Of a stretch of 64,000 bases of DNA, positions 45,694 to 56,175 are shown piece by piece. The notes under the pieces are model-generated. The model worked only from the letters and a program-made list of their open reading frames with translations. It was not told the origin of the DNA and did not search any database. Position 1 is the stretch's first letter, and each line of letters starts with the position of its first letter. This stretch comes from an alpha proteobacterium SCGC AAA536-K22 (lineage in GTDB: Bacteria > Pseudomonadota > Alphaproteobacteria > Puniceispirillales > Marisalimonadaceae): positions 1 through 64,000 of the forward strand of contig ATWQ01000007.1 in NCBI GenBank assembly GCA_000421325.1, written 5' to 3'. The position numbers and the translations under genes are program-made.

Positions 45694-48600
45694 TTAAGCT
45701 ATATCCCTTATTTTATTTGCCTCTTCTAAATCAACGGATACTAATCTACTGATACCCTTTTGTTCCATTGTAACTCCAAATAATCTATTCATCTTAGCCA
45801 TTGTAAGTCTATGATGAGTTACTACCATAAAATAAGTATTTGTCTCTTCAACTATTTTATTTAGTAGATCACAAAATCTTCCTACATTTGTATCATCAAG
45901 AGGTGCATCTACCTCGTCTAAAATACAAATAGGTGCGGGATTACACAAAAAAACAGAGAAAATTAGTGAAATTGCTGTTAAAGCTTGTTCACCTCCTGAT
46001 AAAAGTGAAAGTAGTTGCATTTTTTTTCCGGGTGGACTTGCTAAAACTTCTAAACCTGCTTGAAGAGGATCTTCACTACCAACTAATTTTAATTCGGCAT
46101 TCCCTCCTCCAAAAAGTTTTTGAAAGAGATCTTTAAAATTTTTATTAACATCATTAAAGCTATTTTTTAATCTTTGTCTTCCTTCCTTATTAAGTTCAAA
46201 GATTCCACTTCTAAGTTTTTCGATTGCTAGTTCTAAATCAATTCTTTCAGAAGACATGATTTCAATTTTTTCTTTTATCTCAATCATTTCTTCTTCGGCT
46301 CGCAAATTTACGGCACCAAGTGATTCCCGCTCATTTATAAGACGTTGAACAGTTCTTTCTAATAACTCAATGGAAACATTTAAATTATCATTTTCATTAG
46401 AACCGACAATTTCAAATAATTTATCTGAGTTTATTCGCAGTTTTTCAAAAACTCTAGTCTCAATATTTTGTATTTTATTTTTAGCAAGATTCAGGGAAGC
46501 TTCTATTTTTATCATTTCTTCTCGAAACGATGAAACTTTTTGTTCTGCTTCTCTTTCTAATTTTTCTATATCATGGAGGTTAGTTTCACTTTGAACCAAT
46601 TTATCCAATGCAATATTTTTGTCTTGAACAGCATTATCAATTTGTTTATTTAAATTTTCTTCTTTTCTTTCAAAATTATCTGGTAAACCAATTAATCTTT
46701 TTTGTTCATCTTTTAACTTTTTCAATCTTTCTTGCAAAGACAACAATCTTGTAGAAGCTTCATTTTCTCTTTTTTCCCAATTATCTTTTTGATTACTAAT
46801 TTGCAAAAGGTTTCTAGCTTGAAAACTTTCATGTGTCCTAATTTGTTGTTCTGATGCCATTGCATCAGCTAACTCATTTCTACATTGATCAGCTTTATTT
46901 CTGATTTTTAATTCATCGGCTAAGAGAGATGGTAAATTTTGAGAATTATTTAATTGGTTTTCAAGTTCAATCAACTCTTTTTGAGATATTTTTTTTATAT
47001 TTTCATGCTCTTTTAATAAAACTTTAGATGAAACAAGTTTTGCATCTAATTTTGAGTTAGATAAATCTAAGGTGTTTAAATCTATAGTTATTTTTGATAA
47101 TTGAGCTTCTAAGTTAAAAATATTAAGCTTATGTTGTTTTAAATTAAGCTGATTTTTACTAATTTTACTTTCTATGACATCTTGCTCTTTTTTAAGAGTT
47201 GGTAGCTTTTTTTGTAGTAATCTTACTCTTGCTATTTGTTGAAGTCTTTCGGAATAACTATTTTGAACTCCTTGAGGTTGGACAAAACCATCCCATCTCC
47301 ATAGTCCTCCTTTGGAAGTTGTGAGCGCTTGCCCAAAAGATAAATCCTTTTGAAGTTTATAAGCAGTTTCTTGATCTTTAACTATTCCGACACCAACCAA
47401 GGCAATATCTAAGATTGAATTTTTCTCAATTTTTGAAATTATAGGGATTGCACCTTCAGGTAATTTAGAACTGCTGTTATTTTTTAAATCATTCCTCCAA
47501 TATGTGTTGTTAAGTGAATGATATTGATTAGAATCAATTGGTGCTAATATTGTCTCGCCTAAAACGGATCCTATTGCTTTTTCTAGATTACCAATATTAT
47601 TAATGGTTTTTTCTAGTGTGTTTTTATTTAAAGTGTCATCACCTAATATTGAAGAAAGAGAATTTAATTCTGCGTTAATTACATTAAAATTTTGGTCAGT
47701 ATTACTCTTTTGTTCATTAAGTTTAACTTCTTTTTCCTCTAATAAATTTAATTCTTTTTTATTAGACATTAAATTTTGATTTTTACTTTTTAATAATTGT
47801 TTTATTTCGATTAATTGCTGATAATTTTCTTTTAAAAGATGTTCATCTTCCTTTGCATTAAAATCAGATATTTGAAGTTCAGAGTTTCTAATCTTTTCTC
47901 TTAAAATGGATACACGCTTTTCAAGATCGGATTTATCAGATTTAATTGAATATATTTCCGAAGTTATAGAAGAAAGCCTCGAATTGGCTTCTTCTGTTTT
48001 AATTTTTAGATCTTTTACCAGTTTGAAGGCTTCATTTTTTTTGGTTAAAAAATTTGTTGATTCAGATTTTAACTTTTCTTCCTCTCCAAATAGGCTCAAC
48101 AATGTTTTCTTTGCGTCTTGTTTGATTTCTTGTTCTCTATTTATATCTGTTTCGATTTGGAGAATTTGATTTAGGGTGTTGTTTAATGTTGTTTTTGCAG
48201 AGGACTTCTCTTCTTCTAATCTTATTTTTTCTATATTAAGAGATTGTAAAATTGTTAATTTTTCAGTTTCTATATTTTTTAACCCGGGTAGTTTATTTAA
48301 AATTTCTTGTTTCGCTTCAGTATGTTTCGATACATTAATTTTTCCATTATTTACATCTTCTTTGGCTATATCTAAATGATTTTTAAAATCATTGAATTCT
48401 CTTTCGGCTGTATTTAAAAGTGTTAAAAACAAAGTTGCTTCTGCTTTTCTTAATCTGTCGCCTACTGATCTGTATCTTGCTGCCTTTCTTCCTTGTTTTT
48501 CTAATTCTATAAGTTGATCTTGATAAGTTTGCTCAATATCCATTAATCTATTTAGATTTTCATTAGCTCCGTTTAATTTTAGTTCTGCCTCATGTCTTCT

Positions 48601-49125
48601 GTTATGTAATCCTTTTATATTTGCCGCTTCTTCAAGAATTACTCTTCTATCTTCAGGAGTTGAATCTATAATTTGTGCAATTCTACCTTGACTAACTATA
48701 CCAGATGATCTTGCACCAGTTCCATTATCAGCAAAAATTAATTGTACATCTCTAGCTCTAACTTGTTTTGAATTAACTCTATAAATTGATCCCTTTTCTC
48801 TTTCAATTTTTCTAGAAATTTCAATTTCTGCAAGATGGTTAAAATTTGCTGGAGCCCTTCGCTCTGAGTTGTCTAATTTTATAGACACTTCAGCAAAATT
48901 TCTTGCTGGTCTTTCACTTGTACCTGCAAAAATAATATCATCCATCCCATCACCACGCATTTGACGTGCAGAATTCTCGCCCATAACCCATTTTATTGCT
49001 TCAACAATATTTGACTTTCCACAACCATTAGGACCAACAACCCCAGTCAAGCCATCGTTGATTAGTATTTCAGTTGGTTCTAAGAAAGATTTAAAGCCAG
49101 AAATCCTAACAGATTTAAACTTCAT
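45694..49125 (-). CDS. smc: Chromosome segregation protein SMC
   Basis: Condensin ATPase that organises and separates chromosomes. The N-terminal Walker A GPNGCGKSN is at residues 31-39. Two long coiled-coil arms flank a central hinge (around residues 500-650, containing GSVLGETILAP). The C-terminus has the ABC signature LSGGEQALTAISL and Walker B ICILDEVDAPLDD. The length of 1143 is normal. It is 19 bases downstream of a DsbA-like gene. Partners ScpA and ScpB are not in the window. Confidence 0.97.
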   Translation of the reverse strand: MKFKSVRISGFKSFLEPTEILINDGLTGVVGPNGCGKSNIVEAIKWVMGENSARQMRGDGMDDIIFAGTSERPARNFAEVSIKLDNSERRAPANFNHLAEIEISRKIEREKGSIYRVNSKQVRARDVQLIFADNGTGARSSGIVSQGRIAQIIDSTPEDRRVILEEAANIKGLHNRRHEAELKLNGANENLNRLMDIEQTYQDQLIELEKQGRKAARYRSVGDRLRKAEATLFLTLLNTAEREFNDFKNHLDIAKEDVNNGKINVSKHTEAKQEILNKLPGLKNIETEKLTILQSLNIEKIRLEEEKSSAKTTLNNTLNQILQIETDINREQEIKQDAKKTLLSLFGEEEKLKSESTNFLTKKNEAFKLVKDLKIKTEEANSRLSSITSEIYSIKSDKSDLEKRVSILREKIRNSELQISDFNAKEDEHLLKENYQQLIEIKQLLKSKNQNLMSNKKELNLLEEKEVKLNEQKSNTDQNFNVINAELNSLSSILGDDTLNKNTLEKTINNIGNLEKAIGSVLGETILAPIDSNQYHSLNNTYWRNDLKNNSSSKLPEGAIPIISKIEKNSILDIALVGVGIVKDQETAYKLQKDLSFGQALTTSKGGLWRWDGFVQPQGVQNSYSERLQQIARVRLLQKKLPTLKKEQDVIESKISKNQLNLKQHKLNIFNLEAQLSKITIDLNTLDLSNSKLDAKLVSSKVLLKEHENIKKISQKELIELENQLNNSQNLPSLLADELKIRNKADQCRNELADAMASEQQIRTHESFQARNLLQISNQKDNWEKRENEASTRLLSLQERLKKLKDEQKRLIGLPDNFERKEENLNKQIDNAVQDKNIALDKLVQSETNLHDIEKLEREAEQKVSSFREEMIKIEASLNLAKNKIQNIETRVFEKLRINSDKLFEIVGSNENDNLNVSIELLERTVQRLINERESLGAVNLRAEEEMIEIKEKIEIMSSERIDLELAIEKLRSGIFELNKEGRQRLKNSFNDVNKNFKDLFQKLFGGGNAELKLVGSEDPLQAGLEVLASPPGKKMQLLSLLSGGEQALTAISLIFSVFLCNPAPICILDEVDAPLDDTNVGRFCDLLNKIVEETNTYFMVVTHHRLTMAKMNRLFGVTMEQKGISRLVSVDLEEANKIRDIA

Positions 49126-49144
49126 TAATTATCCTTTATCAATA

Positions 49145-49783
49145 TTAAGAATTCTTAGCTTTAATTAGAGTTAAAAGCTCTTTTTCAAAATCTTTAAACG
49201 ACAAAGCGCCTGAAATTTTATGATCATTATTTATAATAAATGTTGGTGTAGATTCTATATTGAAATTTTTGGATTCATTTTCCATTTTATTAATGATTTC
49301 TTGCATAAGCGGAATATTCTTTAAAATTTCATCAAATTGTTTTGAAGAAACTCCAAATAATTTTGCGATAGAAAGTAATTCATCAAGTGGCTTTTTGGAA
49401 TATGCCCACTGCTTTTGTTTTTTTAATAATATGGTTATAGCTTCTAAATATCCGTCTTTAGTTGGAAGTGTTCGTGCTAATGCCGCAGCAATAATAGCAA
49501 GCCTATCAAGAGGATAGTCAATAAACTCTAATTGAACGGTTCCAGTATCAATATATTGCTCTTTAAGTTTAGGTAAGGTTTTAACATGAAAGTTCGCACA
49601 GTGACCACAGGTTAGAGAAAAATATTCCTTGATTTTAATTGGTGCATTGTCTGAACCTATAAACTGTTTACGCATCTTATCATTTAATAGGTCTTGATTT
49701 GAATAACTAAATTTAGGGAAAACACTAATAGCTAATAAACTTAACAATGTATTTCTTCTATTTACTGTAATTTTTTTTTTCAA
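49145..49783 (-). CDS. DsbA-family thiol oxidoreductase
   Basis: A secreted thioredoxin-fold protein. The N-terminal signal (about residues 1-28, ending YSN) is followed by the active site SLTCGHCANF with Cys59 and Cys62, and the cis-proline region STPTFIINN. The 212-residue length is usual for the alphaproteobacterial DsbA/Com1-like group. The CGHC dipeptide suggests disulfide isomerase or oxidase activity. The order DUF721-dsbA-smc next to mutY is typical of alphaproteobacteria. Confidence 0.93.
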   Translation of the reverse strand: MKKKITVNRRNTLLSLLAISVFPKFSYSNQDLLNDKMRKQFIGSDNAPIKIKEYFSLTCGHCANFHVKTLPKLKEQYIDTGTVQLEFIDYPLDRLAIIAAALARTLPTKDGYLEAITILLKKQKQWAYSKKPLDELLSIAKLFGVSSKQFDEILKNIPLMQEIINKMENESKNFNIESTPTFIINNDHKISGALSFKDFEKELLTLIKAKNS

Positions 49784-49860
49784 AACTTTTACCTTTAAAA
49801 TTTATTTCTTAATTAATATTCTTATACACTAAAATAACTTATAAAATAATAAATTTTAAA

Positions 49861-50319
49861 TTATGAAAGCATTTTTTTTCGGGAAATTTCAAATCTTTGC
49901 ATTGCTAATTTCAATTCTCCGTCTGGTAATACATTTGAAATTAAATCTGGATCATTAGTAAAAACTTCTTCCTGAAAATCATTTTCTTCTAATTGTTTAA
50001 TATATCCAATTTCAGTCTGTATTATTTTGATTTTTGTTATAGCTTTATAACCAAATCTTGAATTTATTTGATTTAACAAAAATGGCGTCGCGTGTTGAAT
50101 TTCTGGTCCAAAACCATTTTGAACCTTTATCGTTATTTGGCCGTCACTATTTTTTTTTCTACTAAATTTAATTTTATCAAGAATTGTAATTTTAGCGTAC
50201 TGTTCAGCAATATAATTCCAATTTAGAAATATATGTGTTTGAATAGCACCAAGTCTACTTAACCTTTTTTCAACAATATTTTCTGTAATTTTTACTAAAG
50301 GCTTCATATTGTAAATCAC
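49861..50319 (-). CDS. DUF721 family protein (DciA-like)
   Basis: A 152-residue protein with the DUF721 layout: N-terminal helical segment, then GQITIKVQNGFGPEIQHATPFLLNQINSRFG. DciA in the same family loads the replicative helicase in many bacteria, but alphaproteobacterial members vary, so this role is only a possibility. It has no signal peptide. It is divergent from mutY and lies upstream of the dsbA-like gene. Confidence 0.8.
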   Translation of the reverse strand: MIYNMKPLVKITENIVEKRLSRLGAIQTHIFLNWNYIAEQYAKITILDKIKFSRKKNSDGQITIKVQNGFGPEIQHATPFLLNQINSRFGYKAITKIKIIQTEIGYIKQLEENDFQEEVFTNDPDLISNVLPDGELKLAMQRFEISRKKMLS

Positions 50320-50367
50320 GAATTTTTTAAATAATATTTTTAACGAATTAGCTATATATATATATCC

Positions 50368-51480
50368 ATGAATAAGACAAAAAAAGACAATTATAAAAAT
50401 TTTTCTAGTTTACTATTAAATTGGTATGACAAAAATAGAAGAAGTCTGCCTTGGAGAGCTTTACCTGAGCAGTTACCAAATCCTTATTTTGTTTATTTAT
50501 CAGAAATTATGTTACAGCAAACAGTAGTTTCAACTGTTATTCCTTATTTTTCAAAGTTTTCAAAAAAATGGGATACTATTGACCAACTTGCTAGAGCAGA
50601 TTTTGAGGAAATTTCTTCTTATTGGGCCGGTTTAGGTTATTACAGCAGAGCAAAAAATCTTCATGAAACAGCAAAAATAATTACTAATGACTATAATTCG
50701 ATTGTTCCTTGTGACAGAAGAAAATTATTATCTTTTCCAGGAATTGGTAACTATACTGCTTCAGCCATAATGGCAATTGCATTTAATACTAAATCAAATG
50801 TTGTTGATGGCAATGTAGAAAGAATATTTTCTAGATTATATGCTATTGATGAACCATTAGAAAGATCCAAAAAATATATTGAAGAAATTTCAGAAAAGCA
50901 TTTGCCAAATCAAAGACATGGAGATTATGCTCAAGCATTAATGGATTTAGGATCATTAATTTGTATACCCAAGTCACCTAGATGCTCTTCTTGTCCTTTG
51001 ATTAGTTATTGTAAAGTAGGAGGAACTGCAGATGCTAAAATATATCCTAAAAGGCTGCCAAAAAAAATTAAAAATAATAGATATGGTTTATTTTTTTGTT
51101 TAATAAATCAAGACGGTGATATTTTAATGACCAAAAATAATAATAGAGGATTATTATCAAATATGGATGTAATTCCATCCATAGGTTGGTACGAAGAAGG
51201 TAAGAATTATTTTTCAAAATCACCTACATTTATAACTAAAAAAGATTCTTTGTTAGGTCTTGATTGGAAAATTCTTGAAAAAATAATAATACATATATTT
51301 ACACATTTTAAGTTAAACTGCTCAATTGCTATAGCTTACATTGATAATAATGATATTTCGAAAGCTAAAATAGATAATAAATCTTATAGGTTTATCAACA
51401 GTCAAAATTTACAAAAATTAGCCATACCAAGTTTGATCAAGAAGATTATTAAATATCTTCAAGACGAAAAAATATTTTAA
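50368..51480 (+). CDS. mutY: Adenine DNA glycosylase
   Basis: Removes adenine mispaired with 8-oxoguanine. The catalytic Glu46 (SEIMLQQT) and Asp147 (NVVDGNVERIFSRL) are present, with the helix-hairpin-helix segment FPGIGNYTASAI. The 4Fe-4S ligands are Cys199, Cys206, Cys209 and Cys215 (C-X6-C-X2-C-X5-C). The C-terminal NUDIX-like domain (from about residue 235) is intact. The length of 370 is normal. With mutL broken, this is the only clearly intact repair gene of mismatch type in the window. Confidence 0.97.
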   Translation: MNKTKKDNYKNFSSLLLNWYDKNRRSLPWRALPEQLPNPYFVYLSEIMLQQTVVSTVIPYFSKFSKKWDTIDQLARADFEEISSYWAGLGYYSRAKNLHETAKIITNDYNSIVPCDRRKLLSFPGIGNYTASAIMAIAFNTKSNVVDGNVERIFSRLYAIDEPLERSKKYIEEISEKHLPNQRHGDYAQALMDLGSLICIPKSPRCSSCPLISYCKVGGTADAKIYPKRLPKKIKNNRYGLFFCLINQDGDILMTKNNNRGLLSNMDVIPSIGWYEEGKNYFSKSPTFITKKDSLLGLDWKILEKIIIHIFTHFKLNCSIAIAYIDNNDISKAKIDNKSYRFINSQNLQKLAIPSLIKKIIKYLQDEKIF

Positions 51481-51481
51481 A

Positions 51482-53092
51482 TTAATGTTTGAAATGTCTC
51501 ACTGAGGTGAAAGCCATGGCAATATTGCGTTCATCTGCTGCGGCTATTACCTCTTGGTCTCTGATTGATCCACCTGGTTGAATGACAGCCGTAACCCCTG
51601 CATCAGCAGCCGCTACTAAACCATCTGCGAATGGGAAGAATGCATCACTTGCAACTACACTTTCAAAAGTCATTGATGATTTTAATTTTGCCAATGTTGA
51701 AGATTTTTTAGCTTTCTCATTTGCTATCATCGTGGAATCTATTCTACTCATTTGGCCTGCCCCAATTCCAACAGTTTGTAGATCTTTAGCATATATGATG
51801 GCATTGGATTTAGTATGTTTTGCAACCTTCCATGCAAAGAGTAAATTATTTATTTCTAACTCCGTCGGTACTTTTTTTGTTACTATCTTAAGATCACTTC
51901 TTTGTAAAACTTTGTTATCGCGAGTTTGTACAAGCATACCTCCTGAGATAGATTTTATATCTAATCCTTTTTCAAAAGGTAAAGGTATAGATTCTGATGC
52001 TAAAATTCTTACATTGGGCTTATCTTTAAAAATTTGAAGTGCTTCTTTAGAAACAGAAGGTGCAATTATTACTTCTAAAAATAAAGATTTCATTTCCTTT
52101 GCTAAATCTAGACTTAATTCTCTGTTTAAAGCTACTATTCCACCAAATGCACTAATAGGATCTGTTTGTAGAGCTTTTTTCCAAGCTAAATTTATATCAG
52201 CGTTTTCAGCAACACCACATGGATTAGCATGCTTAATAATTGCAATTGCTGGCCGAGTAAATTCACATATTAGTTCAAAAGCAGCATTACCGTCATTAAT
52301 ATTGTTGTATGATAGTTCTTTTCCTTGAAGTTGCTTAGATAATGCAATTCCAATTCTAGTGTCATTCGTTTTATAAAATGCTGCTTTTTGATGTGGATTT
52401 TCTCCATACCTCATTTCCAAGGATTTTTCAAAATCCATTGAAAATGTTTGAGGTAGGTCAATCGCGTTAATGTTTTCAATATTAAACCAGTCAGAAATTG
52501 CACGATCATACTCATTAGTTAATTTAAAAGCTTTGCCAGCAAGATATTTTCTAAAAGTATATGAGGTTTCCCCTTTACTTTTAAGTTCATTTATAAGTTT
52601 AGAGTAATCCTCAGGATCAGTCAAAACAGTGACAAACTCATGGTTTTTTGCTGCTGCCCGTATCATTGCAGGACCACCAATGTCAATGTTTTCAATAATT
52701 TCAATCTCATCCTTATTATTTTTCAATGTTTCTTTAAATTTATATAAATTAATAATTAGGAGATCAATTTCCTGAATATGATGTTTTTGCAATTGGTCTA
52801 TATGGACTGAATTATCTCTTCTGCTAAGTATCCCTCCATGTATTTTAGGGTGAAGTGTTTTTACTCTACCGTTTAAGATTTCTGGGAAATTGGTTTCATC
52901 TGAAACATCCTTAACTTGTATTGCATTTTCTTTTAAAAAATGAGCAGTCCCACCTGTAGATAAGATCTCTATATTATAATCATCAAGAACTTTAGCTATT
53001 TTTTCAATATTAGTTTTGTCAGTTACTGAAATCAAAGCCCTTTTTATTTTAACTTTGTCAGTAAATAATTCACCACTGTCGACATTATTCAT
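51482..53092 (-). CDS. purH: AICAR transformylase / IMP cyclohydrolase
   Basis: Catalyses the last two steps of purine synthesis. The N-terminal cyclohydrolase domain shows RALISVTDKTNIEK, STGGTAHFL and GRVKTLHPKIHGGIL. The C-terminal transformylase domain has IIKHANPCGVAE, FGGIVALN and FFPFADGLVAAADAGVTAVIQPGGS. The length of 536 is normal. It converges with mutY (one base apart) and follows the heparinase-like gene by 75 bases. Confidence 0.97.
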   Translation of the reverse strand: MNNVDSGELFTDKVKIKRALISVTDKTNIEKIAKVLDDYNIEILSTGGTAHFLKENAIQVKDVSDETNFPEILNGRVKTLHPKIHGGILSRRDNSVHIDQLQKHHIQEIDLLIINLYKFKETLKNNKDEIEIIENIDIGGPAMIRAAAKNHEFVTVLTDPEDYSKLINELKSKGETSYTFRKYLAGKAFKLTNEYDRAISDWFNIENINAIDLPQTFSMDFEKSLEMRYGENPHQKAAFYKTNDTRIGIALSKQLQGKELSYNNINDGNAAFELICEFTRPAIAIIKHANPCGVAENADINLAWKKALQTDPISAFGGIVALNRELSLDLAKEMKSLFLEVIIAPSVSKEALQIFKDKPNVRILASESIPLPFEKGLDIKSISGGMLVQTRDNKVLQRSDLKIVTKKVPTELEINNLLFAWKVAKHTKSNAIIYAKDLQTVGIGAGQMSRIDSTMIANEKAKKSSTLAKLKSSMTFESVVASDAFFPFADGLVAAADAGVTAVIQPGGSIRDQEVIAAADERNIAMAFTSVRHFKH

Positions 53093-53167
53093 TTTATTTA
53101 ACCGATCTTTAATTTGATTATATTTACTTTGAAAATTGTTTTATTTATTACTGTATATAACTAAAAA

Positions 53168-54712
53168 TTACTTTTGTAATTGAAATGCCCAATTGCAAGA
53201 AATGAACTTATAAGCTCGTATTTTTTCAAGCTTCATATTTATCATTATTTCTTTACAAGGAACAGGACCTTTTGGTGTGAACATGACTGAATCCTTAATG
53301 TCTATATCTTGGTTATCAGAAGACATTTTCCAAACAAAGCCCTTAGAGTGTTTTAATAAAATTGAACCACTTCTAGTTTGAATAAGTTCAATGCTTGGAT
53401 CTAAATGAAAGTGAATATTCGCTCTTTTAGGGATAGTACCAATATTCCCAAGATTTATAATTTCGTCTTTGCCCCTTATTTCATTTTTTCTATTTGAAAG
53501 ATATATTTGTCTTTTGTGATTTATTCCAAAAATAGTATTATAACCAGAATGAGTTATATCTAATAAATTTCCATCTTTTGTCTTTCCGTATTTGATATTT
53601 AATATTTCAGTTTTTCTTTTTCCAGTTAGATCTATATTATTTCTATCGTCAATATTTAGAGTAGAATGAGCAGCAGAAGATGCTAATGAATTTTTAGCAC
53701 TCTTAATATTAGAGTTAATTAGTTCCCCTAGATTAGAAATGATTTTTTCTTTTTTATAAAAAAACTCAAAGGCGAATAAACTTGCTTTTGTATTTGTACT
53801 GACTATTGGTTTTAAACCAATATCTACAAATACTAATGAGTCCATGTTGGATAATCTACAAAAACCTGTATCTTTGGCAACTTGAAAAATCCTATTTTTG
53901 TAACCAATCCTATTTAAAGTTTGTTTTATAATATCTTTTGGAACTAAAGATCCACCGTGAAACCATGCAAAATGATCATTTGGCATCTGAAAGCTTCTGC
54001 AGAACTCTCCCATTTTAATTGTTTGTTTATGTAAGTTCTCTGCATCAACATTTCTTAAAATTCCAACTATAGATCGAATTTCTATTAGATGTCTTAATAA
54101 ATTTATTTGAAGCACAGGGCTTCTAGAGATATGTCCACCGTCAATGTTTGTTAAAATTTGAAGTTTTTCATCTATTAAATTTAATAATTCATCAATATTT
54201 ATTATATCGTCAAATAAGATTGATTTAGCTACTAAAATACCTTTGATTATTATTATTTTTTCTAAATGATTATTTGTTTCTGTAAGTTTTATCTCAAGAT
54301 ATTTTATTTGTAGGGCAATGGAATATAAAATTTTTTTTTGTAAATCTAACTCACCACTCTCAGCAAACCATGAAAAATTAAAACTCCAACAAGTTATTCT
54401 TTCTGCCATTATTTGAGAGTCAAATTCCTTTGAAAGAAGATTATGCCTTTCATCTATCCAATTCGATACTAAAGAACGTGCTATGGATCTTGATTTAATA
54501 CTTCCCTCAGCTTTTAAATCTCTTAAAAAGTTAAATTTGTTAAAATCTTTAATTAGTTTTGGGTTCGTTTTACCACTAATTATTTTTTTTCCAATTTCTG
54601 ACTGGCCTTGCCAGTTATCAGTAAGCCGTCGAACAGGAGAACTTTGTCCAGTAACTTTTAGCTTTTGTTTGAGAAAATAATTATTTGTAATTAAATTTAT
54701 AAATTTAAGCAT
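53168..54712 (-). CDS. Heparinase II/III-like protein
   Basis: The 514 residues include SFNFSWFAESGEL and a helical toroid-like N-terminal half. A C-terminal part contains AHSTLNIDDRNNIDLTG, THSGYNTIFGINHKRQIYLS and FHLDPSIEL, which fit the heparinase II/III beta-sandwich. Such genes sit between rsmB and purH in many alphaproteobacteria, most of which do not degrade heparin. The likely substrate is an acidic or cell-surface polysaccharide, but this is unknown. There is no signal peptide, which is normal for this chromosomal group. Confidence 0.85.
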   Translation of the reverse strand: MLKFINLITNNYFLKQKLKVTGQSSPVRRLTDNWQGQSEIGKKIISGKTNPKLIKDFNKFNFLRDLKAEGSIKSRSIARSLVSNWIDERHNLLSKEFDSQIMAERITCWSFNFSWFAESGELDLQKKILYSIALQIKYLEIKLTETNNHLEKIIIIKGILVAKSILFDDIINIDELLNLIDEKLQILTNIDGGHISRSPVLQINLLRHLIEIRSIVGILRNVDAENLHKQTIKMGEFCRSFQMPNDHFAWFHGGSLVPKDIIKQTLNRIGYKNRIFQVAKDTGFCRLSNMDSLVFVDIGLKPIVSTNTKASLFAFEFFYKKEKIISNLGELINSNIKSAKNSLASSAAHSTLNIDDRNNIDLTGKRKTEILNIKYGKTKDGNLLDITHSGYNTIFGINHKRQIYLSNRKNEIRGKDEIINLGNIGTIPKRANIHFHLDPSIELIQTRSGSILLKHSKGFVWKMSSDNQDIDIKDSVMFTPKGPVPCKEIMINMKLEKIRAYKFISCNWAFQLQK

Positions 54713-54716
54713 AAAA

Positions 54717-56096
54717 TTAATTTTCCATTTTTATCAATGAGACAAAAAATCCGTCTGATCCACTCATAACATTATCAGAATTAAATTTAAAATAATTTGG
54801 AAGAATTCTTACGAAGCCTTCTTCTGTTATACAATCATTAATCATAGGATAATCACTGGAAATAAACGGAACAACAGAAAAATTTTGATTCTTTTTTAAA
54901 AATTTTTCTATTCTTCTTTCACCCTCAATTTTTTGAAGAGAGCATGTAACATACATAATTAATCCATTTTTGTTTAATATTTTTGAAGCATTATTTAAGA
55001 TATTATCTTGAGTTAAAATTAAATCGTCTAGATTAGTTGGTGCTGGTTTAATAAAAATATCTGGATTTTTTCTGATTGTGCCTGTTGCAGAACAGGGAGC
55101 ATCAATTAAAATAACATCAGCTTTAAAGTTTGGCATATGATTTTCTGCATTAGCATTAATTAAATTGGGATTAAAGTTAAGTCGCTTCATATTTTCTTTA
55201 AAATTATGAGATCTTAATTTGCTTTTTTCAATAGATACAACATCTAATTCATTATTTAAAAGTTGGGCAGTTTTACCTCCAGGAGCGCAACACATATCTA
55301 TTACTTTTATAGAATTAATAGATTTAGAAAAATGTTGATTTATTTTAGACAATAATAAATTACAGGGAATTTGAGATGCGACATCTTGTATCCACCATAT
55401 ACCATCTGAAAATCTTGGTAAACTTTCAACAGGCTCGTTTAAATTGCATCTTATAACATTAGGTAAGATTTGTTCACCTGAGAGATTGAGCTTTAATTGC
55501 TCCAATTCACTTTTTTTTATTTTATTTGAAACGACTATATCGAGTGGTGGCGGTTCCATAGCTATTGTTGCTATTTCATCGACATTTTTTTCACCATATG
55601 AAGATATCCAACTATTTAAAAGCCATTCAGGTAGGTTATATTTATCCTCAGGTATCAAGCTTAACCAATCATCTTTATTTGCAAGCATATTACGTAAAAT
55701 TGCATTGACGAGCTTAGATTGTTTATCTCCAATATAAAATTTAGCTTGATTGACTGCCTCATTTAATACTGCATAAGGGGCTATCTCTAACCAAATTAAC
55801 TGAATAGTTGCTATAACTAGAATACCATTTAAGTAACGATTATTTTTCTTTATTCCAAACCTTGCATATTCATTATAAATTTTCTGAGCTTGCTTATGCC
55901 TTCTCATACATGTGTTTATAAGTAAAAATAGAAAAGATTTGTCTCTTCTATCAAATTTATTGAAGTCAAAAGATTTTTTTATAATATCATCAAATTTTTT
56001 ATTTTTGTAAAAAACAAGTATCCAAATTTCTAATGCCACAAGTCTTGTGCTCTTGTTTTTATTTTTTTTATTGTTAAATATTTTTTGTTCGTTCAA
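54717..56096 (-). CDS. rsmB: 16S rRNA (cytosine967-C5)-methyltransferase
   Basis: Methylates C967 of 16S rRNA. The N-terminal NusB-like RNA-binding domain (residues about 20-150) precedes a SAM-dependent domain with motif MCCAPGGKTAQLL, DAPCSATGTIRKNPD and VTCSLQKIEGE (PC and TC motifs with the two catalytic cysteines). The length of 459 is normal for this group. It is upstream of the heparinase-like gene and divergent from the SdhAF4-like gene. Confidence 0.94.
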   Translation of the reverse strand: MNEQKIFNNKKNKNKSTRLVALEIWILVFYKNKKFDDIIKKSFDFNKFDRRDKSFLFLLINTCMRRHKQAQKIYNEYARFGIKKNNRYLNGILVIATIQLIWLEIAPYAVLNEAVNQAKFYIGDKQSKLVNAILRNMLANKDDWLSLIPEDKYNLPEWLLNSWISSYGEKNVDEIATIAMEPPPLDIVVSNKIKKSELEQLKLNLSGEQILPNVIRCNLNEPVESLPRFSDGIWWIQDVASQIPCNLLLSKINQHFSKSINSIKVIDMCCAPGGKTAQLLNNELDVVSIEKSKLRSHNFKENMKRLNFNPNLINANAENHMPNFKADVILIDAPCSATGTIRKNPDIFIKPAPTNLDDLILTQDNILNNASKILNKNGLIMYVTCSLQKIEGERRIEKFLKKNQNFSVVPFISSDYPMINDCITEEGFVRILPNYFKFNSDNVMSGSDGFFVSLIKMEN

Positions 56097-56175
56097 AACT
56101 ACTGCCTTGTATTTGTACTAATAATAAATATTATATAAATTATCTAGATATTGGCTGATAAGAAAGTTTATACTT

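Noticed and set aside
51582-52037. Plus-strand 151-codon frame within purH
   Set aside because: Antisense shadow of a conserved enzyme; its composition follows the opposite codon frame.
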